This document shows, piece after piece, positions 1-6,425 of a stretch of DNA of 7,217 nucleotides. This stretch comes from Candidatus Scatomorpha stercorigallinarum. Lineage in GTDB: Bacteria; Bacillota_A; Clostridia; Oscillospirales; Oscillospiraceae. The number at the start of each line of letters is the position of its first letter. Position 1 is the stretch's first letter. The stretch lies in assembly GCA_018713375.1 (NCBI GenBank), contig DVOV01000158.1, positions 1 through 7,217 of the forward strand, given 5' to 3'. Made by a program: the position numbers and the translations under genes. Below the pieces are notes generated by a model, which ran no database searches, had not been told where the DNA came from, and saw only the letters and a list, made by a program, of their open reading frames with translations.

Positions 1-1
1 C

Positions 2-1321
2 GAGTGCCTCAAGGGCTGCGCTTACCTGCGCCACTACGACAAATTCCCGCGCATACTGACGCGCGAGATATACAATAACGCCGGCATCATCATGGGCGAC
101 CACATGATGAACAAAGCGCTCAACTCCTGCGCCCTCTGCGGCCAGTGCACCGTCACCTGCCCCAACGGCTATGACATGGCGGAGATCTGCCTCTCCGCGC
201 GCGAGAATATGGTGGCCACCGGCAAAATGAGCCTGGCCGTACACGAGTTTGCCCTCTATGACCAGATATTCTCCAACGGCGAGGCGTTTTTGTGCCGCAG
301 GCAGCCGGGCTATGAGCGCTGCCGCTATGTGTTCTTCCCCGGCTGCCAGGCCGGCGCCGTGGCCCCGGAGGTCATCGAGCGCGCCTATGCCGACCTCTGC
401 GCCCGCCTGGAGGGCGGCGTGGCGCTCATCCTCGGCTGCTGCGGGGCCGTCTCCCGCTGGGCCGGCCGCACGGAGCTGACAGAGGAGACGGACGGACAGC
501 TGCGCTCCGCGCTGGAGTCCCTCGGCTCGCCGGAGGTCATCGCCGGCTGCCCCACCTGCGCCGTCACGCTGCGCGCTCTCTCCGCCGCCCCCGTGCGCGG
601 CGTCTGGGACACGCTGCTGGATATCGGCCTGCCGGCGACGGCCTCCCACGCCGGCGGCACCGCCGCGCTGCACGACTCCTGCGGCGCGCGCGGGGACGCC
701 TCCACGCAGTCCGCCGTGCGCGAGCTGCTGGGCCGGCTGGGCTTTGAGATAAAAGAGGGCGAATGGAGCGGCGACCGCGCCCCCTGCTGCGGCTACGGCG
801 GGCTGGTGTCCTATGCTGCCCCGCAGGTGGCCTCGGAACTGGCGCGAAGCTGCGTGGAGGCCCCCTCCCTGCCGCAGGTCACCTACTGCATGGCCTGCCG
901 CGACCGCCTCGCGCGCGAGGGCGCTCAGAGCGTGCACCTGCTGGAGCTCGTCTATGGCGTGCAGGCCGCCCAGACGCCCGGCATCAGTGAAAAACGCAGG
1001 AACCGCCTGCTGCTGAAGCAGACGCTGCTGCGGGATATATGGGGTGAGGATGTGCAGAAAAAAGACCTCGGCTTCCGCCTGGACATCACGGACGAGGCCC
1101 GCGCGCTGATGGAAGAGCGCATGATACTGGATACGGACGTACAGCAGGTGATGCAGCGCTACCGCGAGAGCGGCGAGGCCGTGCTGGAAAACGAGAGCGG
1201 CCTGCTGGTGACGCGCGCACGGCTGGGCAACGTCACCTTCTGGGCGAAATTCACCGAGGAGCCGGACGGCTACACCGTCCGCCGCGTTTACAGCCACCGC
1301 ATGACGATAGAGACGAGGTGA
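2..1321 (+). CDS. Fe-S dicluster / CCG-domain redox protein, 5'-truncated (DVU_1558-type)
   Basis: This gene is open at the left edge: the frame runs from base 2 without a start, so the N-terminus is missing and the ATG at 92 is internal. The 439 visible residues begin with Cys2-x3-Cys6, the tail of one [4Fe-4S] motif, followed by a full CxxCxxCxxxCP cluster (Cys43, 46, 49, 53). Two CCG-like modules follow, as in HdrB/HdrD, GlpC and LutA: PGC at Cys115 with CCG at 146-148, then DSCG at Cys227 with CCGYGG at 262-267. The last ~120 residues form a separate tail without cysteine motifs. It is probably a cytoplasmic electron-transfer or disulfide/thiol oxidoreductase subunit. From memory, full-length relatives are annotated as pyridine nucleotide-disulfide oxidoreductase/dicluster-binding proteins, so a flavin domain may lie upstream; that part cannot be seen. 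It is the first visible gene of the operon, 4 bases before the next. Confidence 0.85.
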   Translation, partial: ECLKGCAYLRHYDKFPRILTREIYNNAGIIMGDHMMNKALNSCALCGQCTVTCPNGYDMAEICLSARENMVATGKMSLAVHEFALYDQIFSNGEAFLCRRQPGYERCRYVFFPGCQAGAVAPEVIERAYADLCARLEGGVALILGCCGAVSRWAGRTELTEETDGQLRSALESLGSPEVIAGCPTCAVTLRALSAAPVRGVWDTLLDIGLPATASHAGGTAALHDSCGARGDASTQSAVRELLGRLGFEIKEGEWSGDRAPCCGYGGLVSYAAPQVASELARSCVEAPSLPQVTYCMACRDRLAREGAQSVHLLELVYGVQAAQTPGISEKRRNRLLLKQTLLRDIWGEDVQKKDLGFRLDITDEARALMEERMILDTDVQQVMQRYRESGEAVLENESGLLVTRARLGNVTFWAKFTEEPDGYTVRRVYSHRMTIETR

Positions 1322-1325
1322 GGAC

Positions 1326-1547
1326 ATGCCTGAAGAAAAGAGCTATTACGTCATCGACCCGGAGGGCAAACTGACCTGCCACAAGTGCGGCGTGCCGCTG
1401 GTGAAGGACAACGCCGTGTTTGGCTATCTGGACAACGCCTTCCCCGTGGAGCTGCCCGTCTGCCCCAAATGCGGCTTCGTCTACGTCCCCGAGGAGCTGG
1501 CCATGGGCAAGGTGCTCTCCGTGGAAAAAGTACTGGAGGACAAATGA
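1326..1547 (+). CDS. Small double-CxxC redox/metal-binding protein (DVU_1557-type)
   Basis: A 73-residue protein with two CxxC pairs, CHKC (residues 18-21) and CPKC (46-49), spaced as in a zinc ribbon or rubredoxin-like knuckle. It has no signal peptide or membrane segment, so it should be cytoplasmic. The four cysteines could bind Zn or Fe; the sequence does not decide which. A GAGGTGAGG ribosome site (1315-1323) lies inside the end of the preceding gene, immediately before the ATG. Its stop overlaps the next start (ATGA at 1544-1547), which implies translational coupling. From memory this corresponds to the DVU_1557 family redox protein. Its place between the Fe-S protein and the methyltransferase suggests an electron-carrier or metal-site accessory role, which is an inference. 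Confidence 0.8.
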   Translation: MPEEKSYYVIDPEGKLTCHKCGVPLVKDNAVFGYLDNAFPVELPVCPKCGFVYVPEELAMGKVLSVEKVLEDK

Positions 1548-2068
1548 CCCGCCATCCCGGCGGCGAAGCCGCCACGCTGCGCCTCCTGTCCCTGTCCGGC
1601 ATAGCCCCGCCCTGCCGCGTCGTCGACCTCGGCGCAGGCGATGGGGACGCTGTGCGCGCCCTGCGCGCGCGGGGCTTCGGCGCCGTGGGCATTGACCTCT
1701 CCCCCGGGGCGGATGTGGAGCGCGGCGACATCCTCGCCCCGCCCTTCCCGCCTGGCAGCTTTGACGCGGCGCTCAGCCAGTGCGCCTTCTTCCTCACAGG
1801 CGACGTGCTGGCCGCCTTCCGCGCGGCGTATTCCCTTCTGCGCCCCGGCGGAGTGTTCATGTACTCGGACATCGTCCCCGGCGGCGGGGAGGCATTGCGC
1901 GCCCTCGCGGAAAACGCCGGTTTTTCCCTCGTATCCATCGAGGACACCACGCCGCAGTGGCGTGAATACTACATCCGCGCCCTCTGGCAGGGCGCGGCGG
2001 AGCCGCCGCCAAAAGGAGCAGATATCAGGCGCAGCCGCTATCTCAGCGCCATATTCCGCCGCCCCTGA
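1544..2068 (+). CDS. Class I SAM-dependent methyltransferase (TrsM / DVU_1556-type)
   Basis: A 174-residue Rossmann-fold methyltransferase. The start at 1544 is chosen because it follows GGAGGA (1535-1540) and forms an ATGA overlap with the upstream stop; longer in-frame readings from 1385 would run over the whole preceding gene. Motif I is VVDLGAGDG (residues 26-34), the acidic ribose-binding end of strand 2 is GID (49-51), the GDI motif is at 61-63 with a following SFD (72-74), and LLRPGG (98-103) marks the post-motif-III loop. The N-terminal HPGG (4-7) is, from memory, typical of the DVU_1556/TrsM family. It is shorter than most class I methyltransferases and has little room for a substrate cap, so it may act on a small or partner-bound substrate. 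The substrate is unknown. It could in principle methylate the product of the downstream radical SAM enzyme. Confidence 0.85.
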   Translation: MTRHPGGEAATLRLLSLSGIAPPCRVVDLGAGDGDAVRALRARGFGAVGIDLSPGADVERGDILAPPFPPGSFDAALSQCAFFLTGDVLAAFRAAYSLLRPGGVFMYSDIVPGGGEALRALAENAGFSLVSIEDTTPQWREYYIRALWQGAAEPPPKGADIRRSRYLSAIFRRP

Positions 2069-2095
2069 AGCGGCGGGCGTTCAAAAGGAGGACAC

Positions 2096-2518
2096 ATGGA
2101 CGTATTCGACCGTATGTTGGAACTCGCGCGCGAGGGCTATGACTGCGCGCAGATCATGCTCACCCTCGCCCTGGACATGGACGGCAAGTCCGACCCCGAC
2201 CTCGTGCGCGCGATGGGCGGGCTCAGCCTCGGCGTCGCCGGCGGCGGGGATATCTGCGGCGCGCTCAGCGGCGGGGCCTGCCTGCTGGCCTATTTTGCCG
2301 GCCGCGGCGCCCCGGGCGAGCAGCCCCACCCCAAGCTGGGCGAGATGTACGCCTCCCTCCGCGAGTGGTTCAGCGAATACACCGCCGGCTACGGCGGCGA
2401 CAGCTGCCGCTGCATACTCGCCGGGGACGAGCGCAACCGCGTCATGCGCTGCCCCCTTGTCGTCCAGGCCGTCTTTGAAAAGTGCTGCGGCCTGCTGGAG
2501 ATGAACGGCATCCTCTGA
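2096..2518 (+). CDS. C-GCAxxG-C-C family protein (DVU_1555-type)
   Basis: A 140-residue cysteine-rich protein of the C_GCAxxG_C_C type, usually thought to be a metal- or cluster-binding redox protein. The ordered cysteines are visible: Cys17 (in GYDCAQ), Cys54 followed by GALSGG and Cys62, then Cys104/106, Cys119 and Cys130/131. The central signature reads CGALSGG rather than GCAxxG, so the Gly and Cys are in swapped order. A glycine-rich stretch (AGGGD, 48-52) precedes the signature. There is no signal peptide or membrane span. A strong AAGGAGG site sits a few bases upstream of the ATG and the gap to the methyltransferase is 27 bases, so it is an operon member. The molecular function of the family is unproven; redox support for the radical SAM partner is an inference from context. 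Confidence 0.82.
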   Translation: MDVFDRMLELAREGYDCAQIMLTLALDMDGKSDPDLVRAMGGLSLGVAGGGDICGALSGGACLLAYFAGRGAPGEQPHPKLGEMYASLREWFSEYTAGYGGDSCRCILAGDERNRVMRCPLVVQAVFEKCCGLLEMNGIL

Positions 2519-2543
2519 GCGCCGCGGACAGAAAGGCTCGTAT

Positions 2544-3851
2544 ATGACTCCATTCGCCACCACGACCAGCGTCTGCCCCGTCTGCCTGCGCCCGATACCG
2601 GCGGAAAAGGCGGTCGGGGACGACGGCTTTATCCACCTTGTCAAGACCTGCCCCGAGCACGGGTATTTCGACGTCCTCATCTGGGAGGGCGGCATCGTCG
2701 ATCACCTGCTCTGGAACACCGCCGGCAAGGGCGGCGGCAACCGCCCGCCGGTCACCGTCCCCGCCGCCGCTGACTGCCCGCGCTCCTGCGGCCTCTGTGA
2801 CGAGCACGAGAGCGCTGGCTGCTGCGTGCTGCTGGAGCTGACGGACCGCTGCGGCCTCAAATGCCCCGTCTGCTTCGCCTCCGCCGGCGAGGGCGAGGGC
2901 CGCGACCTCCCGCTGGAGGACGTCGCGCGGCTCTACGACATGCTGATGGCCCGCGGCGGGCCCTTCAACATCCAGCTCTCCGGCGGCGAGCCCACCGTGC
3001 GCGACGACCTGCCGGAGATCGTCGCCCTCGGCCGCGAAAAGGGCTTCAGCTACTTCCAGCTGAACACGAACGGCCTGCGCCTGGCCACGGAGGTCGGCTA
3101 TGCGGAAAAACTGCGCCGCGCGGGCGTCTCCTGCGCCTTTTTGCAGTTCGACGGCCTGGACGACAGCATCTACCGCGTCCTCCGCGGCCGCGCTCTGCTT
3201 TCGCTCAAGCTGAAGGCCGTTGAAAACTGCGCCGCGGCCGGCCTGCCCGTGGTGCTGGTACCCACGCTCGCCCCCGGCGTCAACGACGGCGCGCTGGGCG
3301 ATATCCTGCGCTTCGGCCTGGAACGCATGCCCGCCGTGCGCGGCGTACACATCCAGCCCATCAGCTACTTTGGCCGCTGCGCCCTGCCCGAGCCCGAGCG
3401 CCGCCTAACCATCCCCCGCGTCCTGCGGGAGATCGAGCGCCAGACGGGCGGGCTGATGCGCGTTACCGACTTCGGCGGCGGCGGGGCGGAGAGCTCCTAC
3501 TGCTCCTTCCACGCCAGCTACCGCCGCCGGGCCGACGGCTCGCTGAAGGCCCTCCCCCGCCGACGCGGGGAATGCTGCTGCGTCAAGAGCGCGGACGCCC
3601 GCGACTTCGTCGCCGGCCACTGGGGCGCGCAGGAGGAAGGCGGCGGGCGCGACGGCTTCGACGAATTCCTCGCCGAGGCCCGCGCCAGCACCTTCACCGT
3701 CTCCGGCATGGTGTTCCAGGACGCGATGAACCTCGACCTCGAGCGCCTGCGCCGCTGCCACATCTGCGAAGCCGACCTCGAATACGGCATGGTGCCCTTC
3801 TGCGCCTATAACCTGACGGACACCGCCGGCCGCGCCCTCTACCGCCGATGA
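2544..3851 (+). CDS. trsS: Radical SAM enzyme with extra Cys clusters (TrsS-type, class D methylase-like)
   Basis: A 435-residue radical SAM protein. The cluster motif is CGLKCPVC (Cys103, 107, 110) with SGGEP at 146-150 for SAM binding. Before it are an N-terminal CPVC...CPEHG knuckle (Cys11, 14, 36; His39) and a second motif CPRSCGLCDEHE (Cys78, 82, 85) followed by Cys93/94. This layout is that of the MJ0619-like, class D group, which has members thought to methylate pterins using methylene-tetrahydrofolate as the carbon source. The C-terminal MNLDLERLRRC (395-405) plus Cys408 and Cys420 is the matching tail motif. Some TrsS proteins are selenoproteins, but this one has no in-frame TGA, so it is a cysteine form. 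The ATG at 2544 has an AGAAAGG site at 2530-2536. The stop overlaps the CoA ligase start (ATGA). The substrate is unknown; the trsS symbol is from family memory. Confidence 0.87.
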   Translation: MTPFATTTSVCPVCLRPIPAEKAVGDDGFIHLVKTCPEHGYFDVLIWEGGIVDHLLWNTAGKGGGNRPPVTVPAAADCPRSCGLCDEHESAGCCVLLELTDRCGLKCPVCFASAGEGEGRDLPLEDVARLYDMLMARGGPFNIQLSGGEPTVRDDLPEIVALGREKGFSYFQLNTNGLRLATEVGYAEKLRRAGVSCAFLQFDGLDDSIYRVLRGRALLSLKLKAVENCAAAGLPVVLVPTLAPGVNDGALGDILRFGLERMPAVRGVHIQPISYFGRCALPEPERRLTIPRVLREIERQTGGLMRVTDFGGGGAESSYCSFHASYRRRADGSLKALPRRRGECCCVKSADARDFVAGHWGAQEEGGGRDGFDEFLAEARASTFTVSGMVFQDAMNLDLERLRRCHICEADLEYGMVPFCAYNLTDTAGRALYRR

Positions 3852-5065
3852 TGCGCTCGCGGCTGGACAACTGGATATGCTCCCTCGAGGGCCTTCCCGA
3901 GCTAACGCCCGATGCCCTTGCTGCATTGCAGCTTGAGCGGCTGAACGCGCTGCTCGCGCGAGAGCGCGCTCGCGGCGGCTTTTATTCCGGCCTGCCCGCG
4001 CGGCTCGAGAGCCTTTCCCAGCTCTCCTCCCTGCCCTTCACCACGCCGCGGCAGCTCGCGGAGAACGCCGGCGCCATGCTGCTCTGTTCGCAGTCGGAGA
4101 TAAGCCGCGTCATCAGCGGCGCCACCAGCGGCACCACCGGCCCCGCCAAGCGCGTGTTCTACACGGAGCGCGACATCGCCCACACCGTAGGCTTTTTCGC
4201 CGCCGGCATCGGCGAGTTCACCTCCGCGGGTGACACGGTGATGATAGCCATGCCCTTCTCCGGCCCCTTCGGCCTCGGCGACCTCATCGCCCGCGCCGTC
4301 GAGAGCCTGGGCGCGCGCGCCCTGCGCACGGGCGTGGCGCGCACATATTCATCCCTCTGCGCGGAGCTGGACGATGAGCGCCCCTCCGCCTATATCGGCA
4401 TGCCCGTCCCGCTGCTGGCGACGCTTAGATATTATGTAAACTTAAATGGCCGCCTCCCCTCCCTCCGCCGCGCGCTGATATCCGGCGACGCCTGCCCGCG
4501 CGGCGTCGTACAGGAGATAGAAAAGCTGCTCGGCGGGCCGCTCTTCCCACACTACGGCTCGCGCGAGATGTGCCTCGGCGGCGCCATCACCTGCCCCGCG
4601 CACGAGGGGATGCACCTGCGGGCCAACCACATCCTCGCGGAGATCGTCTCCCCGGAGGGCGAGCCCCTCCCGGACGGCGAATGGGGCGAGCTGGTGATAA
4701 CGACGCTGGACATGGAGGCCCTGCCGCTCATACGCTACCGCACGGGCGACCGCACGCGCTTGCTGCCGGGGCCCTGCCCCTGCGGGAGCTACGCGCCGCG
4801 GCTCGACCGCGTCAGCCGCCTTGACGCGCGCGAGAGCTTCATGGAGCGCCTTGATTCCGCCCTTTTCCCGCTCCCCGGCCTCCTTGACTATGATGCCCGC
4901 CTGCTTCCCGGCCGGCTTGAAATATCCGCCGTCACGCTGGACGGCCGGGACGGCGGCCTTGCCGCCGCGGCCGCGCCGCTGCTGCCCGGCGCGGAGATAT
5001 CCGTCTCCTGCCGCCGCGCGGACGGCGGCGGCGTCCCCTCCCCGCGCAAGCGGACGCTGCTTTGA
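3848..5065 (+). CDS. AMP-forming CoA ligase, PaaK/phenylacetate-CoA ligase-like (DVU_1553-type)
   Basis: A 405-residue member of the adenylate-forming superfamily, closest in layout to phenylacetate-CoA ligase. Visible motifs are the phosphate loop SGATSGTTGPAK (90-101), HYGSREM (235-241; the A5-like aromatic-Gly...Glu signature) and the A7/A8 hinge IRYRTGD (295-301), followed by CPCG and a conserved RLDRVSRLD. It would activate a carboxylate as an acyl-AMP and transfer it to CoA or another thiol. It is a little shorter than typical PaaK, with a brief C-terminal lobe ending in a basic RKR; a catalytic A10 lysine cannot be assigned with certainty. The start overlaps the radical SAM stop (ATGA at 3848; a second ATG at 3851 is possible). 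It is the last gene of the operon. The acid substrate cannot be read from the sequence. Confidence 0.85.
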   Translation: MMRSRLDNWICSLEGLPELTPDALAALQLERLNALLARERARGGFYSGLPARLESLSQLSSLPFTTPRQLAENAGAMLLCSQSEISRVISGATSGTTGPAKRVFYTERDIAHTVGFFAAGIGEFTSAGDTVMIAMPFSGPFGLGDLIARAVESLGARALRTGVARTYSSLCAELDDERPSAYIGMPVPLLATLRYYVNLNGRLPSLRRALISGDACPRGVVQEIEKLLGGPLFPHYGSREMCLGGAITCPAHEGMHLRANHILAEIVSPEGEPLPDGEWGELVITTLDMEALPLIRYRTGDRTRLLPGPCPCGSYAPRLDRVSRLDARESFMERLDSALFPLPGLLDYDARLLPGRLEISAVTLDGRDGGLAAAAAPLLPGAEISVSCRRADGGGVPSPRKRTLL

Positions 5066-5073
5066 ACAGCATG

Positions 5074-5102
5074 AAAAAAAGGCCCGTCACCGGGCCTTTT
5101 TT
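5074..5102. terminator. Bidirectional intrinsic terminator between convergent genes
   Basis: A perfect hairpin GGCCCG-TCAC-CGGGCC (5081-5096) is flanked by seven A on the left and six T on the right, so it works as a rho-independent terminator in either direction. The symmetry extends outward to ATG/CAT (5071-5105). It starts 9 bases after the CoA ligase stop, and on the other strand it contains the stop codon region of the M23 gene (5102-5104). It closes the + strand operon and the - strand SpoIIQ-like unit. Confidence 0.93.
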
Positions 5103-5890
5103 CATCTTACGGGCAGATATGCCGTGGGATCGACGCTCTCTCCGTTCACCCTCATGGCAAAGTGCAGGTGATAGGGCGAGTTCGTCTCGCAGATGGCCGT
5201 CGTGCCGACGGAGCCGATGGTGTCCCCCAGCGACACACTGTCCCCCGCCACCACAGTCGGCAGCGCGGCCAGGTTGGAGTATACGCTGACGATGCCCGCG
5301 CCGTGGTCGATGACCACCGTCGTGCCATAGAGCCCGTCGTCATATACCTCCGTCACCGTGCCGCCGGCGGCGGCCTTCACCGGTTCGCCCAGCGGGGCGA
5401 GGATGTCCAGCCCGTCGTGCGTGCGCCAGTCGCCCATCGTGCGGTCATAGGCCAGCGTGTCCATGATATAGCCCACGTCCACCTCCCCGCTGAGCGGCCA
5501 GCCATAAGTCGCGGGGCCCGTCTCCTCCTGCGCCGGCTCCTCCTGCACGGCCGGCTGCTCTGACGGCTCTTCTGCCGCCACCTCCGGCGGCTCCGGCTGC
5601 GGCTCGGCGATGACCTCCACAGCATCCTCCGGCACCTGCCACTCCGTCTCGTCTGCCTCCGGCGTCGCCGCCGGCGTGGGCGCGGGAGTCACGGCCGCTG
5701 GCGTGGGCGCCGCGGTGGCAGAAAGCGAGATGTCGCCGATGTCGTCCTTCTGCACAGTCCTATTCCCGCTCAGCAGGCTCCAGGCCGAAACGCCGATCAC
5801 CGCCGCGCAGAGGAAAAGGACTATGTAGAAGCCCTTCCCATTAAAAAAGCCGTCCAGCTTGCCGCCGGAACCCTTGTTATTTTCGTCCAT
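5102..5890 (-). CDS. M23-family metallopeptidase-fold protein, SpoIIQ-like, membrane anchored
   Basis: A 262-residue protein starting at the ATG at 5890, which lies 7 bases after GGAGG; a GTG directly before it (5893) would be too close to that site. A short cytoplasmic N-terminus is followed by one hydrophobic segment (about residues 20-40, GFYIVLFLCAAVIGV), then a Pro/Ala/Glu/Thr-rich linker (about 55-125) and a LytM/M23 domain (about 130-262). Zinc ligands are present: His158 and Asp162 (HDGLD), and HLH with His241/His243. The third conserved histidine, usual in a YxHL motif, is Asn206 (YSNL). The single N-terminal membrane anchor, the linker and this pattern resemble clostridial SpoIIQ, the forespore partner of SpoIIIAH in the engulfment channel. 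A general cell-wall M23 endopeptidase is the alternative. It is convergent with the operon and ends inside the shared terminator. Confidence 0.85.
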   Translation of the reverse strand: MDENNKGSGGKLDGFFNGKGFYIVLFLCAAVIGVSAWSLLSGNRTVQKDDIGDISLSATAAPTPAAVTPAPTPAATPEADETEWQVPEDAVEVIAEPQPEPPEVAAEEPSEQPAVQEEPAQEETGPATYGWPLSGEVDVGYIMDTLAYDRTMGDWRTHDGLDILAPLGEPVKAAAGGTVTEVYDDGLYGTTVVIDHGAGIVSVYSNLAALPTVVAGDSVSLGDTIGSVGTTAICETNSPYHLHFAMRVNGESVDPTAYLPVR

Positions 5891-5895
5891 CACGA

Positions 5896-5922
5896 AACCT
5901 CCAACAGATGTTGTCGGAGGTT
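5896..5922 (-). promoter_or_regulatory. 5'-leader hairpin covering the M23 gene's ribosome binding site
   Basis: On the - strand mRNA, AACCTCC (5922-5916) is the exact complement of GGAGGTT (5902-5896), which contains the Shine-Dalgarno of the M23 gene. The 13-base loop can pair further (AAC/GTT around ATCT). A 7-bp perfect stem on the ribosome site, 5 bases before the ATG, would hinder translation when folded. Whether this is regulation or chance is not shown by the sequence. Confidence 0.5.
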
Positions 5923-5942
5923 ATTGTTACCAGCTGGCAATC

Positions 5943-5948
5943 ATTATA
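5943..5948 (-). promoter_or_regulatory. Possible -10 box for the M23 gene
   Basis: A consensus TATAAT on the - strand lies about 53 bases upstream of the M23 start, in an AT-rich patch of an otherwise GC-rich sequence. No good TTGACA-like box is found at 16-19 bases spacing, so this is a half-supported promoter. If it is used, the transcript would start near 5936 and carry the ribosome-site hairpin in its leader. Confidence 0.35.
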
Positions 5949-6042
5949 TACATCCCCGGGGGAAGTTATTTATCCTCAATTTCTCTGTATTGTGAAGATG
6001 CTGCCTTCATATTATCAAAAGAGGGAAACCACCCGGGCGCGC

Positions 6043-6351
6043 TCACCCCTCCCGGCCCCAGAAATCGTACTTGCAGACCGGGCACTTCGGGTAGTCAAAA
6101 TCTATTACAGCGCCGCATTTGGGACACTTTTTCTGCGGCAGTTCCCCGGAATCCACGCCTTCTATCTCGCCCTCCGGCAGGAACAGCTCCACCTTGCCGC
6201 AGCCTTTGCAGACGTACACGTCGAGCTCCATAGCCCCAGCCAGCAAATTCGGCCAGTCGCCGAGTATCCACCCGGTGCGTCCCAGCTGGAAATCCTCCCG
6301 GCTCATGAACTGCATGTCCTCGCCGCAGCGCAGGCACTTCAACTTCCGCAT
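6043..6351 (-). CDS. Small zinc-ribbon protein of unknown function
   Basis: A 102-residue protein with four CxxC pairs: CLRC (6-9), CKGC (48-51), CPKC (76-79) and CPVC (90-93). These would make two zinc ribbons, one formed by the first two pairs and one by the last two. Between the first pairs is a conserved-looking QLGRTGWILGDWPNLLAGA segment (22-40). There is no signal peptide or membrane helix. Small proteins of this layout are common in Firmicutes and have no known function that I can name. A strong GGAGGTG site (6357-6363) precedes the ATG. No terminator is visible between it and the M23 gene 150 bases downstream, so the two may be partly co-transcribed. Confidence 0.8.
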   Translation of the reverse strand: MRKLKCLRCGEDMQFMSREDFQLGRTGWILGDWPNLLAGAMELDVYVCKGCGKVELFLPEGEIEGVDSGELPQKKCPKCGAVIDFDYPKCPVCKYDFWGREG

Positions 6352-6372
6352 ATACGCACCTCCTTTTTTTTT

Positions 6373-6402
6373 AGTATATCATCCCCTGAGCGGGTCGCGC
6401 AA
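6373..6402 (-). promoter_or_regulatory. Extended -10 promoter for the zinc-ribbon gene
   Basis: On the - strand, TGATATACT gives an extended -10 (TGn followed by TATACT, 6378-6373), and TTGCGC (6402-6397) is a weak -35 at 18 bases spacing. A run of nine A (6372-6364) follows directly, then the GGAGGTG ribosome site. The expected start point falls inside the A-run, so the leader would be only about 15 bases. Confidence 0.6.
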
Positions 6403-6425
6403 GGCCCGCCGGCCCAAATGCAAGC

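Noticed and set aside
1385..1543. Longer N-terminus for the methyltransferase
   Set aside because: It would translate most of the double-CxxC gene in another frame; the ATG at 1544 has a ribosome site, an ATGA overlap and the family's HPGG start.
2442..3350. Long open frame on the - strand (302 codons), and similar ones at 1351-1950, 2081-2695 and 3405-3926
   Set aside because: They lie opposite well-recognised genes, have Ala/Gly/Arg-rich low-information products and arise from GC-rich third positions.
2544..3851. Selenocysteine codon in the radical SAM gene
   Set aside because: The frame contains no TGA before its end, so the protein is a cysteine form.
5949..5985. A sporulation sigma-F type promoter upstream of the M23 gene
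   Set aside because: A GGATA followed by GGGGATGTA on the - strand is only a partial match and the spacing (~13 bases) is too short; not enough to call.
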